The position numbers and the translations under genes were made by a program. DNA of 64,000 nt from an uncultured Carboxylicivirga sp. (GTDB lineage: Bacteria; Bacteroidota; Bacteroidia; Bacteroidales; Marinilabiliaceae), in assembly GCA_947503525.1 (NCBI GenBank), contig CANNEA010000013.1:1-64000 (forward strand), read 5' to 3'. This document shows positions 43,352-52,829 of this stretch, one piece after another; position 1 is the stretch's first letter, and every line of letters starts with the position of its first letter. The notes under the pieces are model-generated. The model ran no database searches. It was not told where the DNA came from and was given only the letters and a program-made list of their open reading frames with translations.

Positions 43352-43372
43352 ACTAATACACACTGTATTAGT
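43352..43372. promoter_or_regulatory. Short AT-rich inverted repeat between ferredoxin and M20 genes
   Basis: ACTAATAC (43352-43359) and GTATTAGT (43365-43372) are perfect reverse complements around ACACT. It lies after the amidohydrolase stop and about 130 bases upstream of the ferredoxin start; it may be an operator or a weak 3' hairpin. Confidence 0.35.
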
Positions 43373-43403
43373 GAGATGTGTTGATTTTAGTTGTTTTTGT
43401 TTT

Positions 43404-44585
43404 TTATTTGGTCATAAATTTAAATGCCAAATAGGCCATAGTTCCGGCTGCAATTTCCAATGAATCCTCATTTAAATTAAATTGTGGGGTGTGTAAAGTG
43501 CCGGTTTCACCATTTTCTTGAGCTACACCAAAGCGATAAAATGTACAAGGATATTTTTGTGAGAAGTAACCAAAATCTTCTGCAGTCATCCTGGTATCCA
43601 TTTTTTCAGTGGCTTCTTTGCCCAAATATTCTTCAGAATAAAGAATTGCATTTTCAGTTATCCCTTCGTTGTTATAGACAACAGGATAACCATCCTTGAT
43701 ATCAACAACACATTCAGCACCCATTGCGCGAGCTGTGTATTGCGCTATTTCAGTAATCTTTTCTTTAAGTTTCGCTCTCCATTCTTCGTTCATTGTTCGA
43801 AGCGTTCCAGCTATTTCAACTGTTTCAGGAATAATATTAGTTGCGCCATTGGCAATGACCTTTCCAAAGGATAAAACAGTTGGGATCTGAGCAGGTACTA
43901 TTCTGCTGACTACCTGCTGTAATGCGATAATGATGTGCGAAGCGATTAAAACATTATCGGTTAAAGCATGAGGTATAGCCGCATGACCGCCTTTACCTCT
44001 TACCTTAAGATAAACTTCATCACCCGAAGCCATATACATACCACTCCTAAAGCCAACATGTCCCGCTTTCATATGAGGCAAAACGTGTTGTCCAATTATT
44101 ATCTCCGGTTCCTTCTCATCAAACAATCCTTCTTCCATCATTAACTTGGCTCCACCTGGAAAAACTTCTTCGGCCGGTTGGAAAATTAATAAAATGGTTC
44201 CTTCCCATTCTTTTTTCAATTCATTCAACACCATAGCCGTACCTAATAAAGCTGCTGTATGCGCATCATGTCCACAGGCATGCATCACACCTTCATTTCT
44301 TGATGAGAATTCAAGATTAGTAGCTTCTTTGATCGGGAGGGCATCCATATCGGCACGCAATGCAATGGTTCTTTTCTTCGGATTCTTGCCTTTCAATTCT
44401 CCAAGAATACCAGTCTTAACAAATCCATCTTTAAACGAAATGCCTTTCTCGCTAAGCTTAGTTTTTATGAATGCTGAAGTATTGTGTTCTTCAAATGATA
44501 ATTCTGGATTGTTATGAATGTGGCGTCGAATAGCAATAATTTCTTCAAGATATTGCTTTGTTAGCTCTTGTATTTTTTTCTTCAT
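43404..44585 (-). CDS. M20 family amidohydrolase/peptidase
   Basis: 393 residues, length of N-acyl-amino-acid and hippurate hydrolases. Metal and catalytic motifs: ALRADMDALPI, HACGHDAHTAALLG, QPAEEVFPGGA and the late MTAEDFGYFSQKY. The dimerisation domain insertion holds VRGKGGHAAIPHALTD. It should hydrolyse N-acylated amino acids or small peptides using two divalent metals, in the cytosol. No signal peptide. It stands alone; an inverted repeat at 43352-43372 lies behind the stop. Confidence 0.92.
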   Translation of the reverse strand: MKKKIQELTKQYLEEIIAIRRHIHNNPELSFEEHNTSAFIKTKLSEKGISFKDGFVKTGILGELKGKNPKKRTIALRADMDALPIKEATNLEFSSRNEGVMHACGHDAHTAALLGTAMVLNELKKEWEGTILLIFQPAEEVFPGGAKLMMEEGLFDEKEPEIIIGQHVLPHMKAGHVGFRSGMYMASGDEVYLKVRGKGGHAAIPHALTDNVLIASHIIIALQQVVSRIVPAQIPTVLSFGKVIANGATNIIPETVEIAGTLRTMNEEWRAKLKEKITEIAQYTARAMGAECVVDIKDGYPVVYNNEGITENAILYSEEYLGKEATEKMDTRMTAEDFGYFSQKYPCTFYRFGVAQENGETGTLHTPQFNLNEDSLEIAAGTMAYLAFKFMTK

Positions 44586-44755
44586 TATTTTTGAAATTAA
44601 TCTTAAACAAATATCGAAATGTGGTTCAAACCGACAATGTTTTTATTTTTATGGTATCACAAAGATAACAGTTATAAAGAATAAGCGTTTATTTAGACAT
44701 AATGACATTAAACTAAATTGATAAACGAAGGTTAGTTAAGAAAAATCTTATTTAA

Positions 44756-45679
44756 ATGGGCGAACACCATCATCATCAACATGATTTACAAGGCAGAAGT
44801 TTAGTGATTACTATTTTTCTAAATATAGCCATTACAGTGGCTCAGGTATTTGGTGCTATAATAAGTCATAGCTTATCATTATTGAGTGATGCCTTGCATA
44901 ATTTCTCCGATGTCATGGCTTTGCTTATAAGTTATATAGCTAATAAACTCTCAAAGCGAAAATATACCAAGGATAAATCATTTGGTTATAAGCGTGCGGA
45001 AATTATTGCAGCTTTTATAAATGCGGCCACATTATTGGCTTTGTCGGTTTATTTAATTGTGGAGTCCATTGAGCGTTTTGTGGCCGGTAATCAGGCAATG
45101 GTTAACGGAACAGTAGTTGCCATACTTGCGGGATTCAGTATTCTGGCCAATGGGATAAGCGTTCTTGTTGTGAAGAAGCATTCGGAGCACAGCATGAATA
45201 TGCGATCGGCTTATTTACATTTGTTTTCTGATATGCTTTCGTCCGTAGCTGTTCTCCTGGCTGGTTTGGCAATGAAGTACTGGGGCGTAACTTGGATAGA
45301 TTCGGCATTGTCAATTGCCATAGCAGTTTATCTTATTGTTTCTGCATGGAGTTTATTTGTTAAAACAGTACGTGTGTTAATGCAATTTACACCTTCCGGT
45401 CTTGACATCACTGAAATAGCCAGTTATGTGGAGCAAAGAGAAGAAGTGAATAATCTGCACCACGTTCATGTTTGGCAATTGACTGATCATGAGATTCATT
45501 TGGAAGGGCATATCGATTTTGTGAATGATATATGTATATCGGAATCCAACAAGCTAATCGAAGAGATTGCAATGGACCTAAAAACAAATTTCCATATTGG
45601 ACACTGTACATTTCAAGCAGAATTTAATGTAGATCACGATAAAAGCATTGTAGGTGGCTCGCATGAGTGTGGATGTTGA
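44756..45679 (+). CDS. Cation diffusion facilitator (zinc-type) transporter
   Basis: 307 residues. The start MGEHHHHQHD is a histidine-rich, metal-binding N-terminus. Six membrane segments are predicted between about 14 and 205. Transport-site motifs are in SLLSDALHNFSDVMALL (second segment, D-x-x-x-H/D type) and YLHLFSDMLSSVAV (fifth segment). The cytosolic C-terminal domain (about 210-295) contains NNLHHVHVWQLTDHEIHLEG, and the last residues are GGSHECGC, a further possible metal ligand group. Exports Zn2+ or a similar ion by proton antiport. Single gene; a weak inverted repeat follows near 45749-45776. Confidence 0.93.
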   Translation: MGEHHHHQHDLQGRSLVITIFLNIAITVAQVFGAIISHSLSLLSDALHNFSDVMALLISYIANKLSKRKYTKDKSFGYKRAEIIAAFINAATLLALSVYLIVESIERFVAGNQAMVNGTVVAILAGFSILANGISVLVVKKHSEHSMNMRSAYLHLFSDMLSSVAVLLAGLAMKYWGVTWIDSALSIAIAVYLIVSAWSLFVKTVRVLMQFTPSGLDITEIASYVEQREEVNNLHHVHVWQLTDHEIHLEGHIDFVNDICISESNKLIEEIAMDLKTNFHIGHCTFQAEFNVDHDKSIVGGSHECGC

Positions 45680-45858
45680 AAATAATAAGGTGCAGAATAC
45701 TTCGCGAGTTGAAAATGTTATTAGTTTTGTGTTCCTATGTTAATGTAGAGTTAAAATGGTTCAATTTTTGAACTCTTTAGCCTTATATGCGTACAAATGA
45801 TGCAAACCTTAATTGAAGGAAGTGAAATATCTGATTTGTAAAGAAATATAAATTAACT

Positions 45859-46938
45859 ATGAGAAAGTTATTTTTTATTATTATGGTGTTGGCTGTCAAT
45901 GTGACATTAGTTTCAGCTCAACATGCTAAAGCTAACCTGGTCTTTGACAAAATGATTCATGATTTCGGTGAACTTCAGGAATCAAATGGACGTGTGAATT
46001 ACGTTTTTAAATTTAAAAATACCGGAGGACAACCAATGGTATTGCATAATGTAAAGGCATCATGTGGATGCACTACTCCTGAATGGACACATAATCCTAT
46101 TCCTCCTGGAGGAACAGGTCAGGTAAAAGCCATTTTTGATCCAAGAAATCGCCCGGGTAATTTTAATAAAAGTATTACAGTTCAGTCAAATGCTCAAAAT
46201 GGAACTGTTGTTCTTCGAATAACCGGAAAAGTATTGGCACGCGAAAAAACCGTTGAGGATATTTATCCACGAAATATGGATGTTATTCGCTTAGAATCAT
46301 CTCATTTGGCATTTACAAAAATGAGCCCTCAGCAAAAGAAAACAGAACAACTTAAAATTATCAGTACTTCTGCGGAACCTGTTAAACTAAGCTTTTTAAA
46401 TGTTCCTAAACACATTACGATAAAGGCGGTTCCGGAAGTTTTGCAACCAAATCAGGCAGCTGTTATTACAGCTACTTATGATGCTTCAATAAAAAATGAC
46501 TGGGGATTTGTTACTGATAACATTTTTTTGATTTTTAATGATACTAGAGATTATAAGAATCGATTAACTCTAAGTGCTTCTATTGAAGAGGATTTTGCCG
46601 GATGGAGTGAAGATAAAAAAGCAAATGCTCCTGTAATTTCAATTGCTGAGAAAACCTGGAATTTTGGAGAGATTAAGCAAGGTGATAAGGTGAATCACGA
46701 GTTTAAAGTACAAAATAATGGAAAGTCACAATTGATAATTCGAAAGGTAAAAGCATCTTGTGGATGTACGGCTATTAAGCCGGCTAAAACAATATTAGCG
46801 CCTGGAGAGGAAACAACAATTATTGCTGAGTTTAATTCGGCTGGCAAAAGTGGTCGTCAGAATAAATCAGTGACAGTGGTGACCAATGATCCTAAAAGTA
46901 CAACAACCTTATTGCGTATTACAGGAAATGTGCAATAG
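45859..46938 (+). CDS. Secreted protein with two DUF1573 domains
   Basis: 359 residues. Signal peptide 1-20 (LVSAQ). Two copies of the Ig-like DUF1573 module, at about 25-130 and 255-359, each with the family core: FDKMIHDFGELQESNGRVNY with KASCGCTTPEW in the first, and WNFGEIKQGDKVNHEFKVQN with KASCGCTAIKP in the second. The middle third is a weaker beta-rich region. Each CGC pair may bind a ligand or form a disulfide. Periplasmic or surface, function unknown. The hairpin at 46971-46997 ends the unit before meaB. Confidence 0.9.
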   Translation: MRKLFFIIMVLAVNVTLVSAQHAKANLVFDKMIHDFGELQESNGRVNYVFKFKNTGGQPMVLHNVKASCGCTTPEWTHNPIPPGGTGQVKAIFDPRNRPGNFNKSITVQSNAQNGTVVLRITGKVLAREKTVEDIYPRNMDVIRLESSHLAFTKMSPQQKKTEQLKIISTSAEPVKLSFLNVPKHITIKAVPEVLQPNQAAVITATYDASIKNDWGFVTDNIFLIFNDTRDYKNRLTLSASIEEDFAGWSEDKKANAPVISIAEKTWNFGEIKQGDKVNHEFKVQNNGKSQLIIRKVKASCGCTAIKPAKTILAPGEETTIIAEFNSAGKSGRQNKSVTVVTNDPKSTTTLLRITGNVQ

Positions 46939-46970
46939 GAATTATTAAAACATAAGATAAAAGTGATATT

Positions 46971-46997
46971 GGAGAGTTTGTTTCAAATCAACTCTCC
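46971..46997 (+). terminator. Hairpin after the DUF1573 gene
   Basis: GGAGAGTT (46971-46978) pairs with AACTCTCC (46990-46997) around 11 bases, followed by ATTTTACTTT. Moderate intrinsic terminator. Confidence 0.6.
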
Positions 46998-47024
46998 ATT
47001 TTACTTTAATACTGATAAAAAATA

Positions 47025-48143
47025 ATGGCGACATTCGACGACCATGAACATATAGAGAATGATCCTGCCTTTAAAGGCCTTAAGGTTAATAAAGGAGTAG
47101 CATCAGTCCCTTCTGTTAATCCAGACGCTGCAAAGCGATTTTTGCGTAAACGACGTCCGCAATTGACTGTGGACGATTACTTCAAAGGAATCATTGGAGG
47201 TAACATGACTATTTTAAGTCAGGCCGTTACAATGGTTGAAAGTGCATTGCCTGAACATCAGGAAGTAGCTCAACAAATTATTGAGAAATGCTTGCCTTAT
47301 GCAGGAAAAAGTATCCGATTGGGTATAACCGGTGTTCCGGGTGCTGGCAAGAGTACTTTTATAGAGTCGATGGGAATGCATATTATCAATACTGGAGGTA
47401 AGTTGGCAGTTTTGGCAATTGATCCATCCAGTGAGCGTTCTAAAGGAAGTATACTTGGGGATAAAACCCGGATGGAGAAGCTTTCTGGTGAGAAAGATGC
47501 GTATATTCGCCCTTCACCTTCGGCAGGTAGTTTGGGAGGTGTTGCACGTAAAACGCGAGAAACGATTATACTTTGTGAAGCCGCTGGCTTTGATACCATA
47601 TTTATTGAAACAGTCGGTGTTGGTCAATCTGAAACAGCTGTGCATTCAATGGTCGATTTCTTTTTGCTATTGATGTTGGCAGGAGCAGGTGATGAATTAC
47701 AAGGTATAAAGCGCGGAATTATGGAAATGGCGGATGCTATAACCATAAATAAAGCGGATGGATCGAATGAGACTAAGGCAAAGTTGGCTCAGACTGAATA
47801 TAAAAGTGCCTTGCATTTGTTTCCTCCAACTAAATCGGGTTGGACTCCTGAAGTAAAAACATGTTCATCTTTATATCATAAAGGAATAACCGAAATTTGG
47901 GACATGATTTTGGCTTACGTGAAACTGACCAAGGAGAATCAATATTTCGATACCAATCGTCGCTCGCAAGCTAAATATTGGATGTATGAAAGTATCAATG
48001 AACAGTTGCGAAGTAACTTTTATCATCATAGTGAAATAAAAGATAATTTGGTGCTTAGTGAACAACTTGTTTTGAATGATGAGAAAAGTTCGTTTATGGC
48101 TGCCAAAGAATTGTTAGATAAGTATTTTAATAATATAAAGTAA
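47025..48143 (+). CDS. meaB: Methylmalonyl-CoA mutase-associated GTPase MeaB
   Basis: 372 residues. G-protein chaperone that loads and protects adenosylcobalamin-dependent methylmalonyl-CoA mutase. Walker A GVPGAGKSTFIESM near 106, KDAYIRPSPSAGSLGGVAR in the family switch region, FIETVGVGQSETAV, and the NKADGSN guanine-specificity motif. The N-terminal ~50 residues are an extra basic segment. The mutase subunits are not in this window, so the partner is inferred from the family. It starts 27 bases after a hairpin and ends 35 bases before a TlpA-like gene. Confidence 0.93.
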   Translation: MATFDDHEHIENDPAFKGLKVNKGVASVPSVNPDAAKRFLRKRRPQLTVDDYFKGIIGGNMTILSQAVTMVESALPEHQEVAQQIIEKCLPYAGKSIRLGITGVPGAGKSTFIESMGMHIINTGGKLAVLAIDPSSERSKGSILGDKTRMEKLSGEKDAYIRPSPSAGSLGGVARKTRETIILCEAAGFDTIFIETVGVGQSETAVHSMVDFFLLLMLAGAGDELQGIKRGIMEMADAITINKADGSNETKAKLAQTEYKSALHLFPPTKSGWTPEVKTCSSLYHKGITEIWDMILAYVKLTKENQYFDTNRRSQAKYWMYESINEQLRSNFYHHSEIKDNLVLSEQLVLNDEKSSFMAAKELLDKYFNNIK

Positions 48144-48178
48144 CCTAAAGCTGAATAAGCTTTTATAAAATTGACAGA

Positions 48179-49276
48179 ATGAAGAATTGGATGTTAGCAA
48201 TCTTAAGTGTTGCATTTTTGGCTGCATGTCAGCCTAAAGGATATCAAATTACCGGAACGCTTGAGGGAGCAACAACAGGTAAAGTATTTTTAAATAATCT
48301 GAAAAAGGGGCAGCCAACGCCTATCGATACAGCTGAGATAGTAGACGGTACGTTTACTTTTACAGGAAGTGTTGAAGGACCTGAGTTGTTTATTGCTTTT
48401 GTTGAAGGACAACAAGCACCTGCTGCTTTCTTTGTTGAGAATACAAATATTTCAATTACAGGTGATGTGACTAAACTGAATGAGGCAGAAGTTGTTGGGT
48501 CTGAATCAAACGACATTTTCGCCAAGCTAAACAAAGAAGTTCCTGGTAACGAGCGTATGAAGCAAATGCAACAGGAATTTATGCAAGCTCAAATGTCACA
48601 GGATCAGGAAAAGATGCAAGTGTTGAGTGAAGAGGCAAATTCTATTATGGAAGATCAAAAGGCCTATTACGAAAAGTTTCTTGAGGCAAATGCAACTAAT
48701 GCTGTTGGCGCCTTAATGACTGTTAGTATGGCTCAATCAAAACCTTTGGATGAGGTAAAAGAATTAGCTGCTACATTAGAAGCAAGCTTACCTGGACATA
48801 AATATGTGGCTGAAGTATATGAGATTATTGAGACTCGTGAGAAAATGGAAGCTGGTGCTACTGCAACTAAAGAAGGAAATGTTGCGCCGGACTTTACCCT
48901 TTTATCTACCGATGGAAAAGAAATCGCATTAAGCAGTTTTCGTGGAAAATATGTATTGGTTGATTTCTGGGCAAGCTGGTGTGGTCCTTGTCGTCAAGAA
49001 AATCCAAATGTAGTTAAGGCCTACAATAAATATAATTCAAAAGGATTTGAAGTGCTAAGTGTATCTGTTGATGACGATGAGGCTAAGTGGCTAGAGGCCA
49101 TTAAAGCTGATGGTTTAAGCTGGACGCAGGTAAGAGATACTGATAAGTCTGTAGGAACTCAGTATAATGTTAAGCAGATTCCTACAACTTTATTGTTGGA
49201 TAAGGAAGGTGTTATTATTGCCAAGAATCTTAGGGGAGAGGCTCTTGAAGCAAAATTAGCTGAGCTTTTAAATTAG
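48179..49276 (+). CDS. TlpA/AhpC-type thioredoxin-fold lipoprotein, copy 1
   Basis: 365 residues. The lipobox LAAC gives Cys17. The N-terminal domain (about 20-115) looks like DUF4369 (YQITGTLEGATTGKVFLNNL). A helical middle (115-215) follows, and then a thioredoxin-fold domain (about 225-365) with VLVDFWASWCGPCRQENPNV; the WCGPC pair is the redox site. Expected role: envelope-anchored thiol-disulfide exchange. Shares its layout with the next gene, 37 bases downstream, so the pair is a tandem duplication. Confidence 0.9.
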   Translation: MKNWMLAILSVAFLAACQPKGYQITGTLEGATTGKVFLNNLKKGQPTPIDTAEIVDGTFTFTGSVEGPELFIAFVEGQQAPAAFFVENTNISITGDVTKLNEAEVVGSESNDIFAKLNKEVPGNERMKQMQQEFMQAQMSQDQEKMQVLSEEANSIMEDQKAYYEKFLEANATNAVGALMTVSMAQSKPLDEVKELAATLEASLPGHKYVAEVYEIIETREKMEAGATATKEGNVAPDFTLLSTDGKEIALSSFRGKYVLVDFWASWCGPCRQENPNVVKAYNKYNSKGFEVLSVSVDDDEAKWLEAIKADGLSWTQVRDTDKSVGTQYNVKQIPTTLLLDKEGVIIAKNLRGEALEAKLAELLN

Positions 49277-49313
49277 TTCCATAGGGGACGAACAACCTTA
49301 TAAAATTAAATCA

Positions 49314-50408
49314 ATGAAACAATTATTATTTGGGTTCTTAGCATTGGCTTTGATGCTAAGTTCTTGTGATACCCAACCAACTTTTACACTTAAAGGAAAG
49401 ATAGCAGGAGATGCAGAAGCACCACTTGTTATTGGAGTAGTTCAAAAGGACGGGTACAAAACAATCGATACTTTAACTTTAGTTGAAGGTGTTGTAGATT
49501 ATAAATTCACTCTTGAGCAACCTGTGATGGTTGTTGTTGGCTTGGAAGGAAGTCGTCAGCGCAAATCATTCTTTGGTGAAAACGTAGCTTATACTATTGA
49601 TGGTGATATCAATCGAATTACAGAAGCTACTGTTACCGGAGGTGAATTGTTTGCTGCATACAATGCAATTGAGGAATTACAAAAAGCTAACGCAAGTAAG
49701 TCGGAAGAATTACGTATGGCCTTTCAGGCGGCCTCAGAAGCTGGTGATGAAGAAAAGCAGCAAGAGATTATTGCTGAATATGAAGCTGGTGAAAAAGAAG
49801 TAGAAGAGGCTCAAATGGTATATGTTTCTGAAAATGCAACATCACCTGTGTCGGCATATTTGGTATATAGTATTTACCGTCATAAACCATTGGACGAAAT
49901 TAAGGCGGCTGTTGCAAAACTAGATGCTTCTCTTTCAACTTCACCTTATTACCAATCCATTTCAGAGCGAGTAGCTAAATTGGAAAAGGTAGCGGTAGGT
50001 CAAATGGCTCCAGACTTCACGATGAATGACCGCGATGGAAATCCGGTTACTTTATCTTCTTTAAAAGGGAACTATGTATTAATTGATTTTTGGGCGAGCT
50101 GGTGTGGACCTTGTCGTCGTGAGAACCCTAATGTAGTTAAGCTTTATAATGAATTTAGTGAAAAAGGATTTGATATACTTGGTGTGTCTTTAGATCAAAA
50201 GCAGGATGCATGGCTTAAGGCCATTGAAGATGACCAGTTAACCTGGAATCATGTATCAGATTTAAAAGGATGGGGTAATGAAGCCGCACAATTGTATGCT
50301 GTTTCTGGAATTCCACACACTGTTCTTCTAGACAAGGATGGAAAAATTATCGCCAAAAACTTGAGAGGCGAAGAATTGCACAACAAAATTGCCGAATTAT
50401 TGAATTAA
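49314..50408 (+). CDS. TlpA/AhpC-type thioredoxin-fold lipoprotein, copy 2
   Basis: 364 residues. The lipobox LSSC gives Cys18. Same three-part plan as the preceding gene: DUF4369-like start (TFTLKGKIAGDAEAPLVIGV), helical acidic middle, and thioredoxin fold with LIDFWASWCGPCRRENPNV. The C-termini of the two are almost the same (IIAKNLRGE). The middle helix differs, being richer in Glu and Lys (EAGDEEKQQEIIAEYEAGEK), which may set a different partner. A terminator follows 26 bases after the stop. Confidence 0.9.
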   Translation: MKQLLFGFLALALMLSSCDTQPTFTLKGKIAGDAEAPLVIGVVQKDGYKTIDTLTLVEGVVDYKFTLEQPVMVVVGLEGSRQRKSFFGENVAYTIDGDINRITEATVTGGELFAAYNAIEELQKANASKSEELRMAFQAASEAGDEEKQQEIIAEYEAGEKEVEEAQMVYVSENATSPVSAYLVYSIYRHKPLDEIKAAVAKLDASLSTSPYYQSISERVAKLEKVAVGQMAPDFTMNDRDGNPVTLSSLKGNYVLIDFWASWCGPCRRENPNVVKLYNEFSEKGFDILGVSLDQKQDAWLKAIEDDQLTWNHVSDLKGWGNEAAQLYAVSGIPHTVLLDKDGKIIAKNLRGEELHNKIAELLN

Positions 50409-50432
50409 TTTTTCGGTGAAGATTATAGTAAG

Positions 50433-50454
50433 AAGGGGGCTTTTGAGCCCCCTT
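50433..50454 (+). terminator. Intrinsic terminator after the TlpA-like pair
   Basis: AAGGGGGC (50433-50440) pairs with 50447-50454 around a 6-base loop, followed by TTTTT. Confidence 0.92.
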
Positions 50455-50531
50455 TTTTTATTTATTGAAATATTTATCATTTTATTTCAAACCTCCCCAG
50501 CCTAAATTTGTTATGTAACAGATGTCTTGTT

Positions 50532-50560
50532 TTTGAGGCATTCTATTTTTGTTACATTTG
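50532..50560 (+). promoter_or_regulatory. Bacteroidota promoter for lpdA
   Basis: TTTG at 50532-50535 and TACATTTG at 50553-50560 are 17 bases apart, a full match to TTTG / TAnnTTTG. A second box-like TATTTTTG lies at 50544-50551. The lpdA ATG follows 40 bases after the -7 box. Confidence 0.72.
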
Positions 50561-50600
50561 TTATTTGAAATTTGTCTAAATAAAGTAAAAACATAATCAT

Positions 50601-51992
50601 ATGAATTACGATGTTATAGTTATAGGCAGTGGACCTGGAGGATATGTTGCAGCAATTAGAGCTTCGCAATTAGGTTTAAAAGTAGCTATTGTTGAGCGTT
50701 CAGAGCTTGGTGGGATCTGTCTTAACTGGGGATGTATTCCTACAAAATCACTATTAAAAAGTGCCAGTGTATTCGAATACCTGAAACACGCCGAAGAATA
50801 CGGAATTAAAATTGATGGTGAAGCTTCTGCTGATTTCGAGGCCATGGTAAAACGCAGTAGAGGAGTTGCGGATGGCATGAGTAAAGGGGTTCAGTTTTTA
50901 TTGAAAAAGAATAAGGTTGAAGTCATTAAAGGATCGGGTAAATTGCTTGGTAATAAAAAGGTGGAAGTGACTACTGAAGCTGGAGAGAAGCAAGAATACC
51001 AGTCTGAGAATATTATACTTGCAACAGGTGCAAGAAGTCGTGAATTACCTAACCTACCGCAGGATGGTGAAAAGGTAATTGGCTATCGTAAAGCTTTAGT
51101 TTTGGATAAAAAACCTGAATCGATGATTGTAGTTGGGTCAGGTGCCATTGGAAGTGAGTTCGCTTATTTCTATAATGCTATTGGAACTAAGGTTACTTTG
51201 GTTGAATACCTGCCTAATGTGGTTCCGGTTGAAGATGAAGAGGTGTCTAAGCAACTGGGTCGTTCATTTAAGAAAGCAGGCATTAAAGTTATGACCGGAG
51301 CTGAGGTAACTACCTTAGATACTTCCGGAGATAAGGTTAAGACCGTAATCAAGACTAAAAAAGGAGAAGAAGAACACGAGGCGGACATTGTATTATCAGC
51401 GGTTGGAATAGCTCCGAATCTTGAAAATATTGGTTTGGAGGAAGTAGGAGTTCTTGTTGAGAATGGACGTGTTAAGGTAGATGAATATTATAAAACATCG
51501 GTAGATGGCGTTTTTGCCATTGGTGACATTGTTCCGGGGCAAGCTTTGGCTCACGTGGCTTCAGCTGAAGGAATCATTTGTGTTGAGAAAATTGCCGGAC
51601 ATAATCCAGAGCCACTAAACTATGGAAATATCCCGGGATGTACTTATACGGTTCCTGAAGTAGCTTCTGTTGGTATGACTGAGAAAGCAGCCAAAGAAGC
51701 CGGGCATGAATTGAAAGTTGGGAAATTTCCTTTCTCGGCATCTGGTAAGGCAAGTGCAGCAGGTCACAAAGAAGGTTTTGTGAAATTGATTTTTGATGCG
51801 AAGTATGGTGAGTTACTTGGAGCGCATATGATCGGCGCGAATGTAACTGAAATGATAGCTGAGTTGGTAACGGCACGTAAGTTAGAGACTACGGGGCACG
51901 AAATCATTAAAGCTGTTCATCCTCACCCAACCATGTCGGAAGCAGTAATGGAAGCTGCTGCAGCGGCATATGATGAGGTTATTCATATTTAA
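50601..51992 (+). CDS. lpdA: Dihydrolipoyl dehydrogenase
   Basis: 463 residues. E3 component that reoxidises dihydrolipoamide of 2-oxo-acid dehydrogenase or glycine-cleavage complexes with NAD+. FAD motif VIGSGPGGYVAAIRASQLG, redox pair GGICLNWGCIPTKSLL, NAD motif VVGSGAIGSEFAYFY, second FAD motif VFAIGDIVPG, and C-terminal HPHPTMSEAVMEAA with the catalytic His. No other complex subunit lies nearby. It has its own promoter and a bidirectional terminator, so it is a single-gene unit. Confidence 0.97.
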   Translation: MNYDVIVIGSGPGGYVAAIRASQLGLKVAIVERSELGGICLNWGCIPTKSLLKSASVFEYLKHAEEYGIKIDGEASADFEAMVKRSRGVADGMSKGVQFLLKKNKVEVIKGSGKLLGNKKVEVTTEAGEKQEYQSENIILATGARSRELPNLPQDGEKVIGYRKALVLDKKPESMIVVGSGAIGSEFAYFYNAIGTKVTLVEYLPNVVPVEDEEVSKQLGRSFKKAGIKVMTGAEVTTLDTSGDKVKTVIKTKKGEEEHEADIVLSAVGIAPNLENIGLEEVGVLVENGRVKVDEYYKTSVDGVFAIGDIVPGQALAHVASAEGIICVEKIAGHNPEPLNYGNIPGCTYTVPEVASVGMTEKAAKEAGHELKVGKFPFSASGKASAAGHKEGFVKLIFDAKYGELLGAHMIGANVTEMIAELVTARKLETTGHEIIKAVHPHPTMSEAVMEAAAAAYDEVIHI

Positions 51993-52010
51993 GAATAGTA
52001 TAGTAAATAT

Positions 52011-52038
52011 AAAAAAAGGGGCTAAAGCCCCTTTTTTT
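52011..52038. terminator. Bidirectional terminator between lpdA and TM2 gene
   Basis: AAAAAAAGGGGC (52011-52022) pairs with GCCCCTTTTTTT (52027-52038) around TAAA. The T-run touches the stop of the TM2 gene on the minus strand. Confidence 0.92.
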
Positions 52039-52378
52039 ATATCAATATTTTAATTTCTCTTGCTACTCTTTGATTGTACTCAAAGGCCAGGTTTTTGTGA
52101 TTAACAAGATCGACAATTGTTCCGATCAAACATAAACCACCCGTAAAAAGATAAAGTATTCCCATGCCTATTTGGTTAATCATGAAACGGTGAATCCCCG
52201 AAACTCCAAGAAAACCAATTAGTGCGGTTAATAAAATAGTCTGCGGATCTTTTCGTCTTCCTCTATAGATCAGAATGAAATTTTGGACTTGCTCGTCAGT
52301 ACTGTCCTTCAGGAGTGATTCCAAATAAATGGCTTCTTCACTTTCTGCTTCAGGTAATAATGTAAAAATTCTATTCAT
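52037..52378 (-). CDS. TM2 domain membrane protein
   Basis: 113 residues. The TM2 domain occupies about 45-105: two membrane helices (LLTALIGFLGVSGIHRFMI and IGMGILYLFTGGLCLIGTIV) joined by a short loop with the family residues G-x-HRF and a following DLVNHKN. The N-terminal 40 residues (TLLPEAESEEAIYLESLLKD) are soluble and acidic. Function of TM2 proteins in bacteria is not known. It follows the DUF2752 gene by 19 bases; both are small membrane proteins, likely co-transcribed. Confidence 0.88.
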   Translation of the reverse strand: MNRIFTLLPEAESEEAIYLESLLKDSTDEQVQNFILIYRGRRKDPQTILLTALIGFLGVSGIHRFMINQIGMGILYLFTGGLCLIGTIVDLVNHKNLAFEYNQRVAREIKILI

Positions 52379-52397
52379 AATGTGGTGAATTAAAGGT

Positions 52398-52691
52398 TTA
52401 AAATTTCAAATCTGGTTTAAGTATTCTATAGGATCTGTAAAGCAATACAATAATAGCCAAAAAACCTAATGGGTGTGATTGCCAGGAATCGATAAAGCGA
52501 CCTTTGAAAAAGAAAGCAATGGAATGACCTAAACCACATCCCGGGCAAAAACTAATGCCCAAATTCTTAAAAAGGCAGAGTGAATAATGGCTTTCAGCTA
52601 ATGGGTTTGTAAAAGCCAGAAAGAGCATTGCCAATATCCAAAAGTAGGCTTCTAAATGAAGTTTTTTAAATTGATAAGCTGGTCTTCTCAC
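52398..52691 (-). CDS. DUF2752 membrane protein
   Basis: 97 residues. The family signature FCPGCGLGHSIAFFFKGRF is present at about 48-66, with a CxxCGxGH pattern. A hydrophobic N-terminal helix (YFWILAMLFLAFTNPL) and a C-terminal one (LGFLAIIVLLYRSYRIL) give two to three membrane segments. DUF2752 proteins often sit beside TM2 genes in Bacteroidota, as here. Function unknown. Confidence 0.88.
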   Translation of the reverse strand: MRRPAYQFKKLHLEAYFWILAMLFLAFTNPLAESHYSLCLFKNLGISFCPGCGLGHSIAFFFKGRFIDSWQSHPLGFLAIIVLLYRSYRILKPDLKF

Positions 52692-52775
52692 TTTCTGTTT
52701 TTACAGTTATTAAATTAATCATTTTTATCCAAAATGTCTATATTATCTGTTCATTAATTAAATGAGGACATTAAA

Positions 52776-52801
52776 AAAGGAAGCCAGCATTGACTTCCTT
52801 T
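52776..52801 (-). terminator. Terminator of the SurA-like operon
   Basis: On the minus strand AAAGGAAG (52801-52794) pairs with CTTCCTTT (52783-52776) around a 10-base loop, followed by TTT. It lies 29 bases after the stop at 52830. Confidence 0.8.
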
Positions 52802-52829
52802 AGTATTATATCGTTGTACACTTGATAGA

